A stretch of 64,000 nt of DNA from Pseudoruegeria sp039972875 (GCA_039972875.1 JBDWMA010000006.1:62001-126000), one strand, 5' to 3'; shown: positions 1-8,932, counted from the stretch's first letter. Program-made: numbers and translations. The notes: a model not told the origin generated them from the sequence alone.

Positions 1-19
1 CGCGTGTTTCCTTGGTCAT
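1..19 (-). CDS. era: GTPase Era, first codons only (partial)
   Basis: The reverse strand shows an ATG at 19-17 overlapping the rnc stop codon (ATGA), followed by six codons reading MTKETR before the window ends. In alphaproteobacteria Era, a GTPase that assists 16S rRNA maturation and small-subunit assembly, normally follows rnc directly with such coupling. The identity rests on gene order and position, since the G-domain motifs lie outside the window. A GGAG ribosome-binding site lies inside the end of rnc. Confidence 0.6.
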
Positions 20-702
20 GTTGTTTTCTCCAGTCGGTCCAGCAACGCCCGTGCGGCAGTTTGTTCTGCCAGCCGTTTAGCGCCGGCCACGGCCACTTCT
101 TTTTCACCCGTCTGCACAGAGGCTTCGATGGTAAAGATTGGCGCGTGGTCAGGACCTTCGCGTTTAATTTGCACGTATTTTGGTGTTGGTAATTTTCGGG
201 CCTGCGCCCATTCTTGAAGGGCAGTCTTAGCGTCGCGGCTGTCCACATCCACCTTATCAACCCGGTCATTCCATAGCCGCAAGATCATATTCCGTGCAGC
301 CTCAAACCCCGCATCCAGATAGACTGCGGCAATAACAGCCTCCATCGCATCCCCAAGCAAAGCCTCTTTGCGGCGCCCACCGGACATCATTTCTGATCGT
401 CCGAGTTTTAGCACATCACCAAGATCCACCTGACGTGCAACATCCGCACAGGTTTCTTTGCGCACCAATGCATTAAACCGTGGGGCCAACTGGCCCTCAC
501 TTGCTTGTGTATCGGCTGAAAACAGCGCCTCAGCCATGGTCAAACCTAAGACGCGATCTCCGAGAAATTCAAGCCGCTGATTGTCTTCTCGCGTTGAAGA
601 GGACATGGACGAATGGGTAACGGCCCGGAGCAATAGCTCGGGCCGTTTAAAGTCATGACCGATACGTCGTGCAAAGGCCTCTAAATCCGCCGCGACCTTC
701 AC
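16..702 (-). CDS. rnc: Ribonuclease III
   Basis: Double-stranded-RNA endonuclease of 228 residues that processes rRNA precursors and structured mRNAs. The nuclease signature is at residues 41-49 (NQRLEFLGD; the usual second residue Glu is Gln here), a second acidic cluster follows near 115-130 (LGDAMEAVIA), and a double-stranded-RNA-binding domain occupies about 155-225. Length is normal for the family. The start is GTG at 702 with AAGG seven bases upstream; it overlaps the lepB stop by four bases, so translation is probably coupled in the lepB-rnc-era operon. Confidence 0.95.
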   Translation of the reverse strand: MKVAADLEAFARRIGHDFKRPELLLRAVTHSSMSSSTREDNQRLEFLGDRVLGLTMAEALFSADTQASEGQLAPRFNALVRKETCADVARQVDLGDVLKLGRSEMMSGGRRKEALLGDAMEAVIAAVYLDAGFEAARNMILRLWNDRVDKVDVDSRDAKTALQEWAQARKLPTPKYVQIKREGPDHAPIFTIEASVQTGEKEVAVAGAKRLAEQTAARALLDRLEKTT

Positions 703-1481
703 TCGATCGCCTTAAAGAAACGATCAGACCGCCATGTCCAGAAGAAGAACAACGAACGCCCCGCAGAGGAGAACATAATCCGATCCGCACGACCAATAAG
801 GTTTTCAAAGGGAACCATGCCAACGCCACCCAAACTTTGTGGGACACGGCTGTCCGTGGAATTGTCACGATTGTCACCCATGAAGAAATAGTGCCCTTCG
901 GGAACAGTATACACTTTGGTGTTATCCGTCGTGGACGTCGTGATGTTCAGAATCGAGTGTTTCACACCATTTGGTAGTGTCTCAATGAACTTCTCTTTTT
1001 CGCAGTTCGCACCCAATCCAGCCGGAACAAGACAGCGCGGCATATTCCCCACAGGACCTTGTTTTTCATATGTTTCAGTAAAAAAACCATCGGGTTCTTG
1101 TGGGACCATTTCCCCATTTAAAAACAATACGCCGTTTTTGACTTGAACCTTATCGCCCGGCAGACCGATCAAGCGTTTGATGAAATCCGTATTGTTCACC
1201 GGATGACGGAACACAACAACATCGCCGCGCTCTGGTTCAGACCCAAAGATACGGCCAGAAATTGGGCAAATACCAAACGGACAAGATGCAGCAGAATAGC
1301 CGTAAGCCATTTTGTTCACGAATAAGAAATCACCAATCAGCAATGTGTCCTTCATCGAACCTGATGGGATCCAGAATGGCTGAAAAAACAATGTCCGGAA
1401 AACGCCAGCAATCAGCAATGCGTAGACCACCGTTTTTACGGTTTCCATGATGCCTTCTTTTTCTTCTACTTTTTCGGCCAT
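699..1481 (-). CDS. lepB: Signal peptidase I
   Basis: Membrane-bound serine/lysine protease that removes signal peptides from exported proteins. With the ATG at 1481 the protein is 260 residues: a membrane anchor at about 15-35, the catalytic serine in PSGSM (Ser42), the general-base lysine in KRLIGLPGD, and box E as MGDNRDNSTDSR. A longer reading frame continues upstream to 1598 but that start would overlap acpS by about 50 bases and adds a polar, unconserved tail, so I prefer 1481, which has AGGA upstream. Its stop overlaps the rnc start. Confidence 0.93.
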   Translation of the reverse strand: MAEKVEEKEGIMETVKTVVYALLIAGVFRTLFFQPFWIPSGSMKDTLLIGDFLFVNKMAYGYSAASCPFGICPISGRIFGSEPERGDVVVFRHPVNNTDFIKRLIGLPGDKVQVKNGVLFLNGEMVPQEPDGFFTETYEKQGPVGNMPRCLVPAGLGANCEKEKFIETLPNGVKHSILNITTSTTDNTKVYTVPEGHYFFMGDNRDNSTDSRVPQSLGGVGMVPFENLIGRADRIMFSSAGRSLFFFWTWRSDRFFKAIE

Positions 1482-1548
1482 GCGGTGTTTCGTGTCCTGC
1501 TCAGGTGGAATTTGGTTGTCGATGTCTTGGCGCTGAGCGCCCCCAGAG

Positions 1549-1977
1549 TCAACCCGAAGTGGGTTTTGCCGCTGAGTCGGCAACGGGTCGCGCTTCAATC
1601 ACGACAAAAGCCTGCGCCCATGGGTGATCATCGGTCAGGGTTACATGAATAATCGCCTCGTGGTCTTCGGGGGTCATCTGAGCCAACCGTTCCGCAGCCC
1701 AACCCGTCACTTGCATCACCGGTTGACCCGTTCGCAGGTTGTTTACAGACATTTCTTTCCACGCAATCCCCATCGCCAACCCGGTCCCAAGCGCCTTTGA
1801 ACAAGCCTCTTTGGCGGCCCAACGTTTGGCATAGGTCCCCGCCACATCCCGACGACGTTCAGCCTTGGATTGTTCAACATCCGTGAAAACCCGGTTTTTA
1901 AACCGATCCCCAAAGCGGTCGAGTGTACCCTGAATGCGTTCAATATTCGCTAGATCAGAGCCAATTCCAAGGATCAT
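1549..1977 (-). CDS. acpS: Holo-[acyl-carrier-protein] synthase
   Basis: Transfers 4-phosphopantetheine from CoA to acyl carrier protein, switching on fatty-acid synthesis. The 142-residue protein begins MILGIGSDL with the magnesium-binding Asp8, and carries the family motif RWAAKEACSKALGTG, both diagnostic of AcpS. The ATG at 1977 overlaps the stop of the upstream LysE-family gene by four bases. It lies in the conserved order pdxJ, acpS, lepB, rnc, era. Confidence 0.94.
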   Translation of the reverse strand: MILGIGSDLANIERIQGTLDRFGDRFKNRVFTDVEQSKAERRRDVAGTYAKRWAAKEACSKALGTGLAMGIAWKEMSVNNLRTGQPVMQVTGWAAERLAQMTPEDHEAIIHVTLTDDHPWAQAFVVIEARPVADSAAKPTSG

Positions 1978-2597
1978 GACAGACGCGCCGTCAAAATTTT
2001 GAAACTCGCCACGCCAAAAAAACCGGCGAATGCAAAATCAAACCACCGGCTGGCGCGGGAGTAGACCTGAACAATTTGTGCTGTAGAAAACAGGATTGCA
2101 TACCCAATGAACATTATAATTGATCCGGCATAGAGCAGACTAAAATACCCAAACAGCACCTTTGGTGTCGCATCGGCAGGGGAAATAATTGCATAAATAG
2201 ACCCCCAACCAAGGACCGCTTTCGGATTGGTTAAATGAATCATCGCACCTTTGACGAATAGATTGGAAAACGACCCTTTGAAAGGAGTCCCCACAGTGGT
2301 TCCGACCGTGGAAAAAGCCCTCCGCAAGGCTTTGAAGGCGAGCCAACCCAAGTAGGCAGCGCCAAAGTAACGGACAATTTCAAATAACCATGCATTGGCA
2401 AGCATAATCGCTGACAATCCCAGCGCCGCAGAAATCCCCCAAAATGCAGAGCCCGCCAAGATCCCCAAAGCGAAGGCCAAACCAGATTTGCGCCCTTCAT
2501 TCATCGCTGTGCCTGCAATTCCCATGGTTGCTGGCCCCGGAGATCCCGCAGCCAACATCCAACCAAACCAAATTGCAACGAAACCCAGTGTGATCAT
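1974..2597 (-). CDS. LysE/RhtB-family amino-acid exporter
   Basis: A 207-residue, strongly hydrophobic protein with about six membrane segments. The N-terminal segment ends in the motif AAGSPGPATMGIAGTAMNEGRKSG, split here as SPGPA followed by an Arg/Lys-rich loop, typical of LysE/RhtB efflux carriers that export amino acids such as lysine, homoserine or threonine. The substrate cannot be told. Start and stop overlap pdxJ and acpS by four bases each, so it is fully embedded in the housekeeping operon, a position I would regard as an insertion into the usual pdxJ-acpS pair. Confidence 0.82.
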   Translation of the reverse strand: MITLGFVAIWFGWMLAAGSPGPATMGIAGTAMNEGRKSGLAFALGILAGSAFWGISAALGLSAIMLANAWLFEIVRYFGAAYLGWLAFKALRRAFSTVGTTVGTPFKGSFSNLFVKGAMIHLTNPKAVLGWGSIYAIISPADATPKVLFGYFSLLYAGSIIMFIGYAILFSTAQIVQVYSRASRWFDFAFAGFFGVASFKILTARLS

Positions 2598-3346
2598 TTA
2601 CGGACCTCATCCATCAAACGACGCATTTCCGCAATCGCCGGGGTCAACCCGCGGAAAATCGCCTCACCGATCAAAAAATGCCCGATGTTTAACTCCATCA
2701 CTTCTGGAAATGCCGCGACAGGTTTCACTGTGTCGTAGGTCAGGCCGTGCCCGGCATGGACCTCTAACCCCAAGGAATGTGCAAAAGCTGACATCTCACA
2801 GAGCGCTTTTAGTTCGCGATCCCGATCTTCAAATCGCCCCTCGGCATGGGCGTCGCAATAAGCACCAGTGTGCAATTCAATCACGGCCGCGCCGATACGA
2901 TGGGCCGCTTCGATCTGACGTTTATCAGCCGCAATGAAAATAGACACCCGACATCCTGCATCCCGCAAAGGCGCAATAAAATGGGCAAGCTTGTTTTCTT
3001 CGCGGGCAACTTCAAGTCCACCTTCTGTTGTACGTTCCTCGCGTTTTTCAGGAACGATGCACACAGCATGAGGTTTATGACGCAGAGCAATCGCCTGCAT
3101 TTCATCAGTCGCGGCCATTTCAAAATTCAACGGCACGGACAACCCATTGATCAACGCGTCTATATCCGCATCAGAAATATGCCGACGGTCCTCTCGCAAA
3201 TGCGCCGTGATGCCATCCGCACCAGCCTTTTCAGCCATGAGCGCGGCCCGCAGTGGATCAGGTGTATCCCCGCCACGCGCATTGCGCACGGTCGCTACAT
3301 GGTCAATATTTATACCAAGGCGCAATTTACCCAGTGGTGCGGTCAT
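2594..3346 (-). CDS. pdxJ: Pyridoxine 5-phosphate synthase
   Basis: Condenses 1-deoxyxylulose 5-phosphate with aminoacetone 3-phosphate to give pyridoxine 5-phosphate, the last ring-forming step of the DXP-dependent vitamin B6 route. The 250-residue TIM barrel shows the N-terminal NIDHVATVRNARGG motif, GADGITAHLREDRRHI with the catalytic His/Glu region, ELHTGAY, and HAGHGL near the C-terminus. AGGAGA seven bases before the ATG supports the start. It is followed by a four-base overlap with the exporter gene. Confidence 0.96.
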   Translation of the reverse strand: MTAPLGKLRLGINIDHVATVRNARGGDTPDPLRAALMAEKAGADGITAHLREDRRHISDADIDALINGLSVPLNFEMAATDEMQAIALRHKPHAVCIVPEKREERTTEGGLEVAREENKLAHFIAPLRDAGCRVSIFIAADKRQIEAAHRIGAAVIELHTGAYCDAHAEGRFEDRDRELKALCEMSAFAHSLGLEVHAGHGLTYDTVKPVAAFPEVMELNIGHFLIGEAIFRGLTPAIAEMRRLMDEVRK

Positions 3347-3379
3347 TGGAGAGTCTCCTGTCAGATATTTGAGCAGAGC

Positions 3380-4039
3380 CTATCGCTCTGGAGGTCGGTC
3401 GTCAGCCTTCTTTTTTCCGGCTGCAGCACGCAATTCAGAGAGCTTTTTATGCAGTCGCCCTTTGCGACGCTTTTGATAGGCAGAAATCAATGGAACCGTC
3501 AAATAATAGGCGATGAGGCTGGCAAATATACCAAGAACAAATCCCCCAACAATATATGGCAAATAAACGTCATGAAAGAATTGTCCAAGCCGTGTCCAGT
3601 CGGTTTTCGAATCCGTAAACATGGCGACAAAATTGTCTTTCAGATCCGCCGAAGCACCACGAAATCCGTGCATCACACTGCGAGGCCCTTCTGAGGCATA
3701 GGTTTCCCCTAAAAACCAGTGCCCTACCGTGAGCGAGGATAGAGCAATGATTGGAAACGTCACCGGGTTGCCGAAAAATGTCGCCAAAACAGCAGCCACC
3801 ACATTGGCTCGCATGGGTATGCAAAGAAGGAGAGCAAAGACGATGTGCAGTCCAAAAAAGGGCGTAAAGCACATAAAGATTCCAGCAAAGACACCGCGCG
3901 CGATTTTCTGCGGAGTATCTGGCAATCTACGAAGGCGATGCCCCATATAGTTAAACGCGCGCGCCCAGCCCCGGCGCGGATAGACGGCTTCCTGCATGAT
4001 TTGCAGCATCGGACGTTTATCTCGGCGTTTAAATATCAA
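3380..4039 (-). CDS. DUF2062 membrane protein
   Basis: A 219-residue protein of the DUF2062 family, common between rsh and pdxJ in this group; its biochemical role is unknown. Two to three hydrophobic stretches are visible (about 55-80, 90-115 and 160-190), with the family-like region GIFMCFTPFFGLH and FGNPVTFP. The start appears to be TTG at 4039, giving MIFKRRDKRP, with AAGGA ten bases upstream; no ATG fits the family N-terminus. The C-terminal 30 residues are rich in Lys and Arg and probably cytoplasmic. Confidence 0.8.
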   Translation of the reverse strand: MIFKRRDKRPMLQIMQEAVYPRRGWARAFNYMGHRLRRLPDTPQKIARGVFAGIFMCFTPFFGLHIVFALLLCIPMRANVVAAVLATFFGNPVTFPIIALSSLTVGHWFLGETYASEGPRSVMHGFRGASADLKDNFVAMFTDSKTDWTRLGQFFHDVYLPYIVGGFVLGIFASLIAYYLTVPLISAYQKRRKGRLHKKLSELRAAAGKKKADDRPPER

Positions 4040-4069
4040 AAATTACAGTTCCTTGCCGACTCTGCCGAG

Positions 4070-6190
4070 TTAGCTTCTATCGACAACGTCCCGCGCACGT
4101 TCAATTGCAGCCACATCACTTTCAGCATCAAGCGCCGTCATAATCGCATGAAGGTGCTCTGCGTCCCGCACTTCTGCATCAATGAGCAACCGATAGAAAT
4201 CGGGTTTACGATCTTTAAAATGCATGTCCGAGATATTGGCCTTTTGCTCTCCGATCAATGTGCAGATTCGTCCCAGTACTCCTGCATCATTTGACAAAGT
4301 CACATTCAGTGTCACGCCGTAAACAGGTTTGTGCTGACCAGAATGCCAATGCAAATCCACCCAGCGTTCTGTCTGTTCCTCGTATTGGCCCAATTCCAGA
4401 CAATCGATTGCATGCACAACCACCCCTTGCCCACGATAGGTGATCCCGACAATTCGCTCTCCAGGGACCGGTTGGCAACAAGGCGCGCGTTGAAATGTTT
4501 GATCCACAGAAAGCCCGATCACCGCACGATCAGCGTCAATTTCACCTTTGGGATCAGTATCTAATTCTGGGTAAAGAGATTGAACAACATCCCGCGCACT
4601 TAACTCAGCACTTCCCAATCGGGCCAGCAACTCACTGCTGTCTTGAATCCGCAAAACAGCCGCCGCGGTGGTCAACGCTTTGTCGGTCATCTTTTTACCG
4701 ATATGCTCAAAGGCAAGGCGACCCAGTTCTCGACCAAGTTTAATAAACCGCTCGCGATCTTCTTCGCGCAGTGATTTCCGAATGGCGGCCTTTGCCCGAC
4801 CTGTAACAACAATGTCCAGCCAAGTCGCCTGCGGACGCTGGCCTTCGGCCGTTATGATATCCACGGATTGACCGTTTTTCAGGCGTGTCCAAAGCGGAAC
4901 GCGAATCCCATCAACCTTAGCTCCCACGCAGCTGTCGCCGATACGTGTATGTATCGCATATGCATAATCCAAAGGCGTGCCCCCCCTCGGAAGCTTGACC
5001 ACCTCACCCTTGGGCGTAAAGCAGAACACCTGATCTGAATACATCTCAAGCTTTACATGCTCGAGAAATTCGTCCGTATCTTCGGCATTTTCAAAACGTT
5101 CTGTCAATCCCGCGATCCATTTGGCAGGATCAACGGCAAAAGGGTTTTCCCCACGCTGACCATCGCGATAGGCCCAATGCGCCGCCACACCAGACTCCGC
5201 GACTTCGTGCATTTGCCGCGTACGGATTTGTATCTCAACCCGTTTTCCATCGCGCCCTGACACCGTCGTATGAATTGAACGATATCCATTGGATTTTGGC
5301 TGGCTGATGTAATCCTTAAACCGGCCTGGTACAGCCCGCCAACGTTGGTGAATACTGCCCAACACGCGGTAGCAATCAGCCTCAGATCGCGTGATCACCC
5401 GAAATCCATAGATATCTGACAACCTAGAAAACCCAATATGCTTGGTCTCCATCTTACGCCAAATAGAATACGGTTTTTTCGCGCGACCAAAAACATCCGC
5501 TTCGATGTTTTCGACCTCAAGCTCCTTGCGGATATCGCTTGTAATTTTGTGGATTACATCACCGGTTTCGCGCTGTAGCGTGATAAAGCGACGAATGATC
5601 GAATTCCGAGCATCAGGATTGAGAACCCGAAACGCAAGATCTTCGAGTTCTTCTCGCATCCAATGCATCCCCATACGACCGGACAGCGGCGCATAGATAT
5701 CCATTGTTTCCCGCGCTTTTTTAGCCTGCTTGTCGGGCCGCATTGCCTTGATCGTGCGCATGTTGTGCAGACGGTCTGCGAGTTTCACGAGAATCACCCG
5801 CATGTCGCGTGACATCGCGATGAAGAGCTTGCGAAAATTCTCTGCCTGCTTTGACCCTGCAGAAGACAATTCCAGATTTGTCAGCTTGGTCACGCCATTC
5901 ACCAGCTCGGCGACCTCTTTGCCAAACAGCTCAGAAACCTCGGTATAGGTCGCCCGAGTGTCTTCAATCGTGTCATGCAGAAGGGCTGTAATGATCGTCG
6001 CGTCATCCAGCCGTTGCTCTGTCAAAATGGCGGCAACAGCAACGGGATGGGTAAAATAGGGCTCACCCGAATGACGGAATTGGGTTTTATGCATCTCCAT
6101 GCCATAGGCGTAAGCATGACGAATCAGACCGGCATTTGTGTTCGGGTTGTAGTTACGGACCAGGGCAATCAGATCTTCGACTGGAATCAT
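4070..6190 (-). CDS. rsh: Bifunctional (p)ppGpp synthetase/hydrolase (RelA/SpoT family)
   Basis: Makes and degrades the stringent-response alarmone (p)ppGpp. Of 706 residues, the N-terminal HD hydrolase domain has His72-Asp73 in ALLHDTIEDT and ADRLHNMRT; the synthetase domain contains RFKDYISQPKSNGYRSIHT, where RFKD matches the RXKD signature of bifunctional Rsh enzymes rather than the EXDD of synthetase-only RelA. A TGS domain follows (CFTPKGEVVKLPRGGTPLD) and the C-terminus is an ACT domain. It sits directly after rpoZ, the usual arrangement. This is probably the only long Rsh of the cell, an inference from what is typical of alphaproteobacteria. Confidence 0.95.
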   Translation of the reverse strand: MIPVEDLIALVRNYNPNTNAGLIRHAYAYGMEMHKTQFRHSGEPYFTHPVAVAAILTEQRLDDATIITALLHDTIEDTRATYTEVSELFGKEVAELVNGVTKLTNLELSSAGSKQAENFRKLFIAMSRDMRVILVKLADRLHNMRTIKAMRPDKQAKKARETMDIYAPLSGRMGMHWMREELEDLAFRVLNPDARNSIIRRFITLQRETGDVIHKITSDIRKELEVENIEADVFGRAKKPYSIWRKMETKHIGFSRLSDIYGFRVITRSEADCYRVLGSIHQRWRAVPGRFKDYISQPKSNGYRSIHTTVSGRDGKRVEIQIRTRQMHEVAESGVAAHWAYRDGQRGENPFAVDPAKWIAGLTERFENAEDTDEFLEHVKLEMYSDQVFCFTPKGEVVKLPRGGTPLDYAYAIHTRIGDSCVGAKVDGIRVPLWTRLKNGQSVDIITAEGQRPQATWLDIVVTGRAKAAIRKSLREEDRERFIKLGRELGRLAFEHIGKKMTDKALTTAAAVLRIQDSSELLARLGSAELSARDVVQSLYPELDTDPKGEIDADRAVIGLSVDQTFQRAPCCQPVPGERIVGITYRGQGVVVHAIDCLELGQYEEQTERWVDLHWHSGQHKPVYGVTLNVTLSNDAGVLGRICTLIGEQKANISDMHFKDRKPDFYRLLIDAEVRDAEHLHAIMTALDAESDVAAIERARDVVDRS

Positions 6191-6228
6191 TTCTGGTCCG
6201 TAGCCTTTATTTTAAAGGACAATCGCCC

Positions 6229-6582
6229 TTAGCGCTGACCCTGAGCTTCCATCAGTGCGCGCAAGAGCTTCTCTTCGGACATGTCGTCCTCGGCAGGTTT
6301 ATCCGCCTCGGCACCCATCAGAAGCGCCATTGCGTCTTCTTCTGGCTCATCCACTTCGATTTGTGTTTGGTTCGCCTCGATCAAACGCTCACGCAATTCG
6401 CCAGCAGACTGAGTCTCGTCAGCGATTTCACGTAAAGATACAACGGGGTTTTTATCATTGTCGCGGTCCACGGTGATCGCACCACCTGAAGAGATTTCAC
6501 GGGCGCGATGTGCGGCAAGCATCACAAGCTCAAACCGGTTCGGAACCTTATCTACGCAATCTTCTACGGTAACGCGGGCCAT
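6229..6582 (-). CDS. rpoZ: DNA-directed RNA polymerase omega subunit
   Basis: Small subunit that helps fold and assemble the beta-prime subunit and, in some bacteria, forms part of a ppGpp site on the polymerase. The protein is 117 residues and starts MARVTVEDCVDKVPNRFELV with the AAHRAREIS helix. I chose ATG 6582 because GGAG lies six bases upstream; a TTG at 6594 would include that site in the coding region. The C-terminal half is acidic, as in other alphaproteobacterial omegas. It precedes rsh by 38 bases, consistent with one operon. Confidence 0.95.
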   Translation of the reverse strand: MARVTVEDCVDKVPNRFELVMLAAHRAREISSGGAITVDRDNDKNPVVSLREIADETQSAGELRERLIEANQTQIEVDEPEEDAMALLMGAEADKPAEDDMSEEKLLRALMEAQGQR

Positions 6583-6669
6583 CTGCGACTCCAATTTCGT
6601 CAGGGTGTATCGAAGCCGTCTATGTATGACCTCGGCGCCTTATTGACAAGCGCAAAACCTAGTAAACCA

Positions 6670-7263
6670 CTATGTATCAAGCGGCACAATCTCTGCAATA
6701 TCTTCCTGCGGGAGTTCAGAACACATCTCCTTGACCGTTTTTCCCAAAACAGGGTGACGCCAATCCGGCGCGATATCGGCCAGTGGGACCAGCACGAAGG
6801 CCCGCTCCTGAACTCTTGGATGTGGCAAAACCAAATCGTCTGGAGCCCGCAAACGCTGCTCCTGAAGCGGAAGATTTCGCCAACGATCCTGCGCTCCAAG
6901 ATCAGGAAGAACAAAATCACCATAAGCCAAAAGATCTAAATCTAGTGTTCTTTGCCCCCAACGTTCGATCCGCTCACGACCAAAATCAGCCTCAATCTGA
7001 TGCAACTTGTCCAATACCGCCCTAGGGGACAAACCCGTTTCAATGGAAACCGCAGCGTTTACATAGTCTGGCCCAGCGCCTTTTGGGAAGCATGGTGTGC
7101 TAAAATACCGACTAAGGGAGCGAATCAGTCCAATATCGAGAGAAAGTCGCGCGACAGCTTGAATCATTGTCTGAAGCGGCGCACCATATGATGACGTTAC
7201 GTTACCACCTATACCAATTAGTGCTTTTGATACTTTTAGATTTGCAGAGGAGGCTTGAGACAC
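6670..7263 (-). CDS. folK: 2-amino-4-hydroxy-6-hydroxymethyldihydropteridine pyrophosphokinase
   Basis: Transfers pyrophosphate from ATP to the pterin precursor of folate. The 197-residue protein carries IGIGGNV near residue 17 and the HPPK signature RWGQRTLDLDLLAYG, plus HPRVQERAFVLVPLADIAP in the C-terminal part (split motif HPR and ERAFVL). The start is GTG at 7263 with AGGA eleven bases upstream. The length fits the family, with a short N-terminal extension. It is the first gene of the minus-strand run and diverges from the NYN gene across 99 bases. Confidence 0.93.
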   Translation of the reverse strand: MSQASSANLKVSKALIGIGGNVTSSYGAPLQTMIQAVARLSLDIGLIRSLSRYFSTPCFPKGAGPDYVNAAVSIETGLSPRAVLDKLHQIEADFGRERIERWGQRTLDLDLLAYGDFVLPDLGAQDRWRNLPLQEQRLRAPDDLVLPHPRVQERAFVLVPLADIAPDWRHPVLGKTVKEMCSELPQEDIAEIVPLDT

Positions 7264-7338
7264 AGATACGAATATCCTATTTCTTAAAGTGTTGCACGAC
7301 CGAATATTTCACTCACTATCACTCACAATAGTCGTGGC

Positions 7339-7356
7339 AACCTTATTTGGAAGGTT
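7339..7356 (+). promoter_or_regulatory. Small hairpin covering the ribosome-binding site of the NYN gene
   Basis: AACCTT at 7339-7344 and AAGGTT at 7351-7356 are perfect inverted repeats with a six-base loop. The AAGG of the right arm is the ribosome-binding site, eight bases before the ATG at 7363. In the mRNA the six-pair stem could partly hide the site, giving weak or temperature-sensitive translation. That role is inference; short stems of this kind also arise by chance. Confidence 0.25.
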
Positions 7357-7362
7357 AGAATT

Positions 7363-7938
7363 ATGTTCTACAGAGACGAACGGCTTGCGCTGTTCATCGA
7401 TGGATCGAACCTGTACGCAGCCGCAAAGGCGCTAGGCTTTGACATCGATTATAAACTTCTCCGTCAAGAATTTATGCGTAGGGGAAAAATGTTGCGCGCT
7501 TTCTATTACACCGCGCTTCTCGAAAATGACGATTATTCACCCATTCGCCCACTTGTGGATTGGCTGAATTACAATGGCTTCACGATGGTGACCAAGCCGG
7601 CCAAAGAATACACCGACTCTCAGGGCCGTCGCAAAGTCAAAGGCAACATGGATATTGAACTGACTGTGGACGCCATGGAATTGGCTCCACATATCGATCA
7701 TATCGTTTTGTTTTCCGGGGATGGGGATTTCCGGCCGCTGATTGAAAGCCTTCAACGCCAAGGCGTTCGAGTTTCAGTTGTGTCCACAATCCGATCACAA
7801 CCCCCAATGATCGCAGATGAACTGCGGCGTCAAGCCGATAACTTTATCGAACTTGACGAGCTACGAGATGTGATTGGCCGCCCTCCAAGGGAACCTCACG
7901 AAGGGCTCGCCCCTTCGGAAATGGCCGAACACGTATAG
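7363..7938 (+). CDS. NYN (PIN-like) domain protein, LabA/DUF88 family
   Basis: A 191-residue protein of the NYN/LabA type, predicted metal-dependent ribonucleases of the PIN-like superfamily. Conserved acidic positions are visible: LFIDGSNLY (Asp13), KGNMDIELTVDAMELA, and VLFSGDGDFRPLIE, which together form the expected metal site. The C-terminal 25 residues are Pro/Glu-rich and unconserved. It is transcribed alone, away from folK, and is followed immediately by a strong terminator. Cellular substrate unknown. Confidence 0.85.
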   Translation: MFYRDERLALFIDGSNLYAAAKALGFDIDYKLLRQEFMRRGKMLRAFYYTALLENDDYSPIRPLVDWLNYNGFTMVTKPAKEYTDSQGRRKVKGNMDIELTVDAMELAPHIDHIVLFSGDGDFRPLIESLQRQGVRVSVVSTIRSQPPMIADELRRQADNFIELDELRDVIGRPPREPHEGLAPSEMAEHV

Positions 7939-7944
7939 TAAGTG

Positions 7945-7971
7945 AAAGCCGGGGAATTCCCCGGCTTTTTT
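7945..7971 (+). terminator. Rho-independent terminator of the NYN gene
   Basis: A perfect palindrome at 7948-7965 (GCCGGGG, AATT centre, CCCCGGC) flanked by AAA and a run of six or more T residues. It lies seven bases after the stop codon at 7938. The A tract on the other side gives a T run for minus-strand transcripts too, so it could also stop antisense reads, but the gene converging from the right ends at 8025. Confidence 0.9.
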
Positions 7972-8024
7972 CTGGTTGGGTCTGAAATCTGTTCCCTCCC
8001 AAATACCACCTAGGACTATTTTAC

Positions 8025-8906
8025 CTAATTGATGAGCGTAATTTGATCGACGCTTAGATCCCCCACGCCATTCAGCGTTGCAATGTGCAAGCCATCTAAA
8101 AACACTTGGCTTTGAGGTTCTCCATCTGCATCAGAAGATTCAATCGTCACCTCTGGCTCAACCTCCGAAATGCCGTCGTATTGGATCAACAGGCTATCTT
8201 GTGCGGCATTAAAATCCATAATCGTTGCTGCCGATCCGTCGCTGATCCAATCACCTAAGAGGAAATTATCCTGCCCTTCCCCACCAGTGACAACATCATC
8301 ATTACCAACTTGAATAGTGTCATCCCCCACACCACCATTGAGGTAATCCCGTTCATCCAGATCCTCACCGCTCTGCGGATCTTGAACCACACCGGAGAGG
8401 ATGTCGTCACCCCCGCCGCCCATTATTGCATCCTGCCCCAATCCACCGGTCACCTCGTCGTTGTCGAACCCGCCCTCAAGCGTATCGTCCCCAGCACCAC
8501 CCGACAGGATGTCGTCCCCCTCACCACCGATTAGGTGATCATCACCATCACCACCAAAGATCTGATCATCATCGCCCCACCCCATCAATTGGTCATCACC
8601 GTCACCGCCGACGATTTGGTCACTTCCATCGGCCCCAATCACATCATCCACACCCTCGCCACCTATCAAAAGATCGTCACCGTCCTCCCCGAAGATGTCA
8701 TCATTGCCAGTGCCACCGCTGATCGTATCATCCCCAGCACCGCCATTTAAAGTGTCGTTGCCCCCGTTCCCATTGATGATGTCATTACCATCTCCTGTCT
8801 GAATCGTGTCATCGGAGTCTGATCCCTCGACCTCCTCATCGCCAACAATAAAATCCACAGCAATACCAGCTGCAAGCAAACCAAACAGTCCGACCAGTCC
8901 CAACAT
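8025..8906 (-). CDS. RTX-type calcium-binding repeat protein
   Basis: A 293-residue acidic protein. After an N-terminal hydrophobic segment (MLGLVGLFGLLAAGIAVDFIVG, given here as its first 22 residues split at LLAAG) it has about a dozen GGxGxDxxx nonapeptide repeats at roughly 30-200, which fold as a calcium-binding beta-roll, then a C-terminal beta-rich region. ATG 8906 is chosen over upstream in-frame codons because AGGA lies seven bases before it. RTX proteins usually leave the cell through type I secretion; no such exporter is in the window. Adhesin, scaffold and matrix roles are all possible. Confidence 0.8.
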   Translation of the reverse strand: MLGLVGLFGLLAAGIAVDFIVGDEEVEGSDSDDTIQTGDGNDIINGNGGNDTLNGGAGDDTISGGTGNDDIFGEDGDDLLIGGEGVDDVIGADGSDQIVGGDGDDQLMGWGDDDQIFGGDGDDHLIGGEGDDILSGGAGDDTLEGGFDNDEVTGGLGQDAIMGGGGDDILSGVVQDPQSGEDLDERDYLNGGVGDDTIQVGNDDVVTGGEGQDNFLLGDWISDGSAATIMDFNAAQDSLLIQYDGISEVEPEVTIESSDADGEPQSQVFLDGLHIATLNGVGDLSVDQITLIN

Positions 8907-8932
8907 GATAAATTCCTTAACGCACACTGCAG

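Noticed and set aside
2846..3694. Long plus-strand frame of 282 codons opposite pdxJ and the DUF2062 gene
   Set aside because: It is antisense to two clearly recognised genes, has no family features, and its composition (many His/Arg/Cys) is that of a shadow frame.
8200..8880. Repetitive DNA that might suggest a CRISPR or satellite array
   Set aside because: The repeats are codon-level GGxGxDxxx units of the RTX protein, not exact and without spacers. The same applies to 47150-47600.
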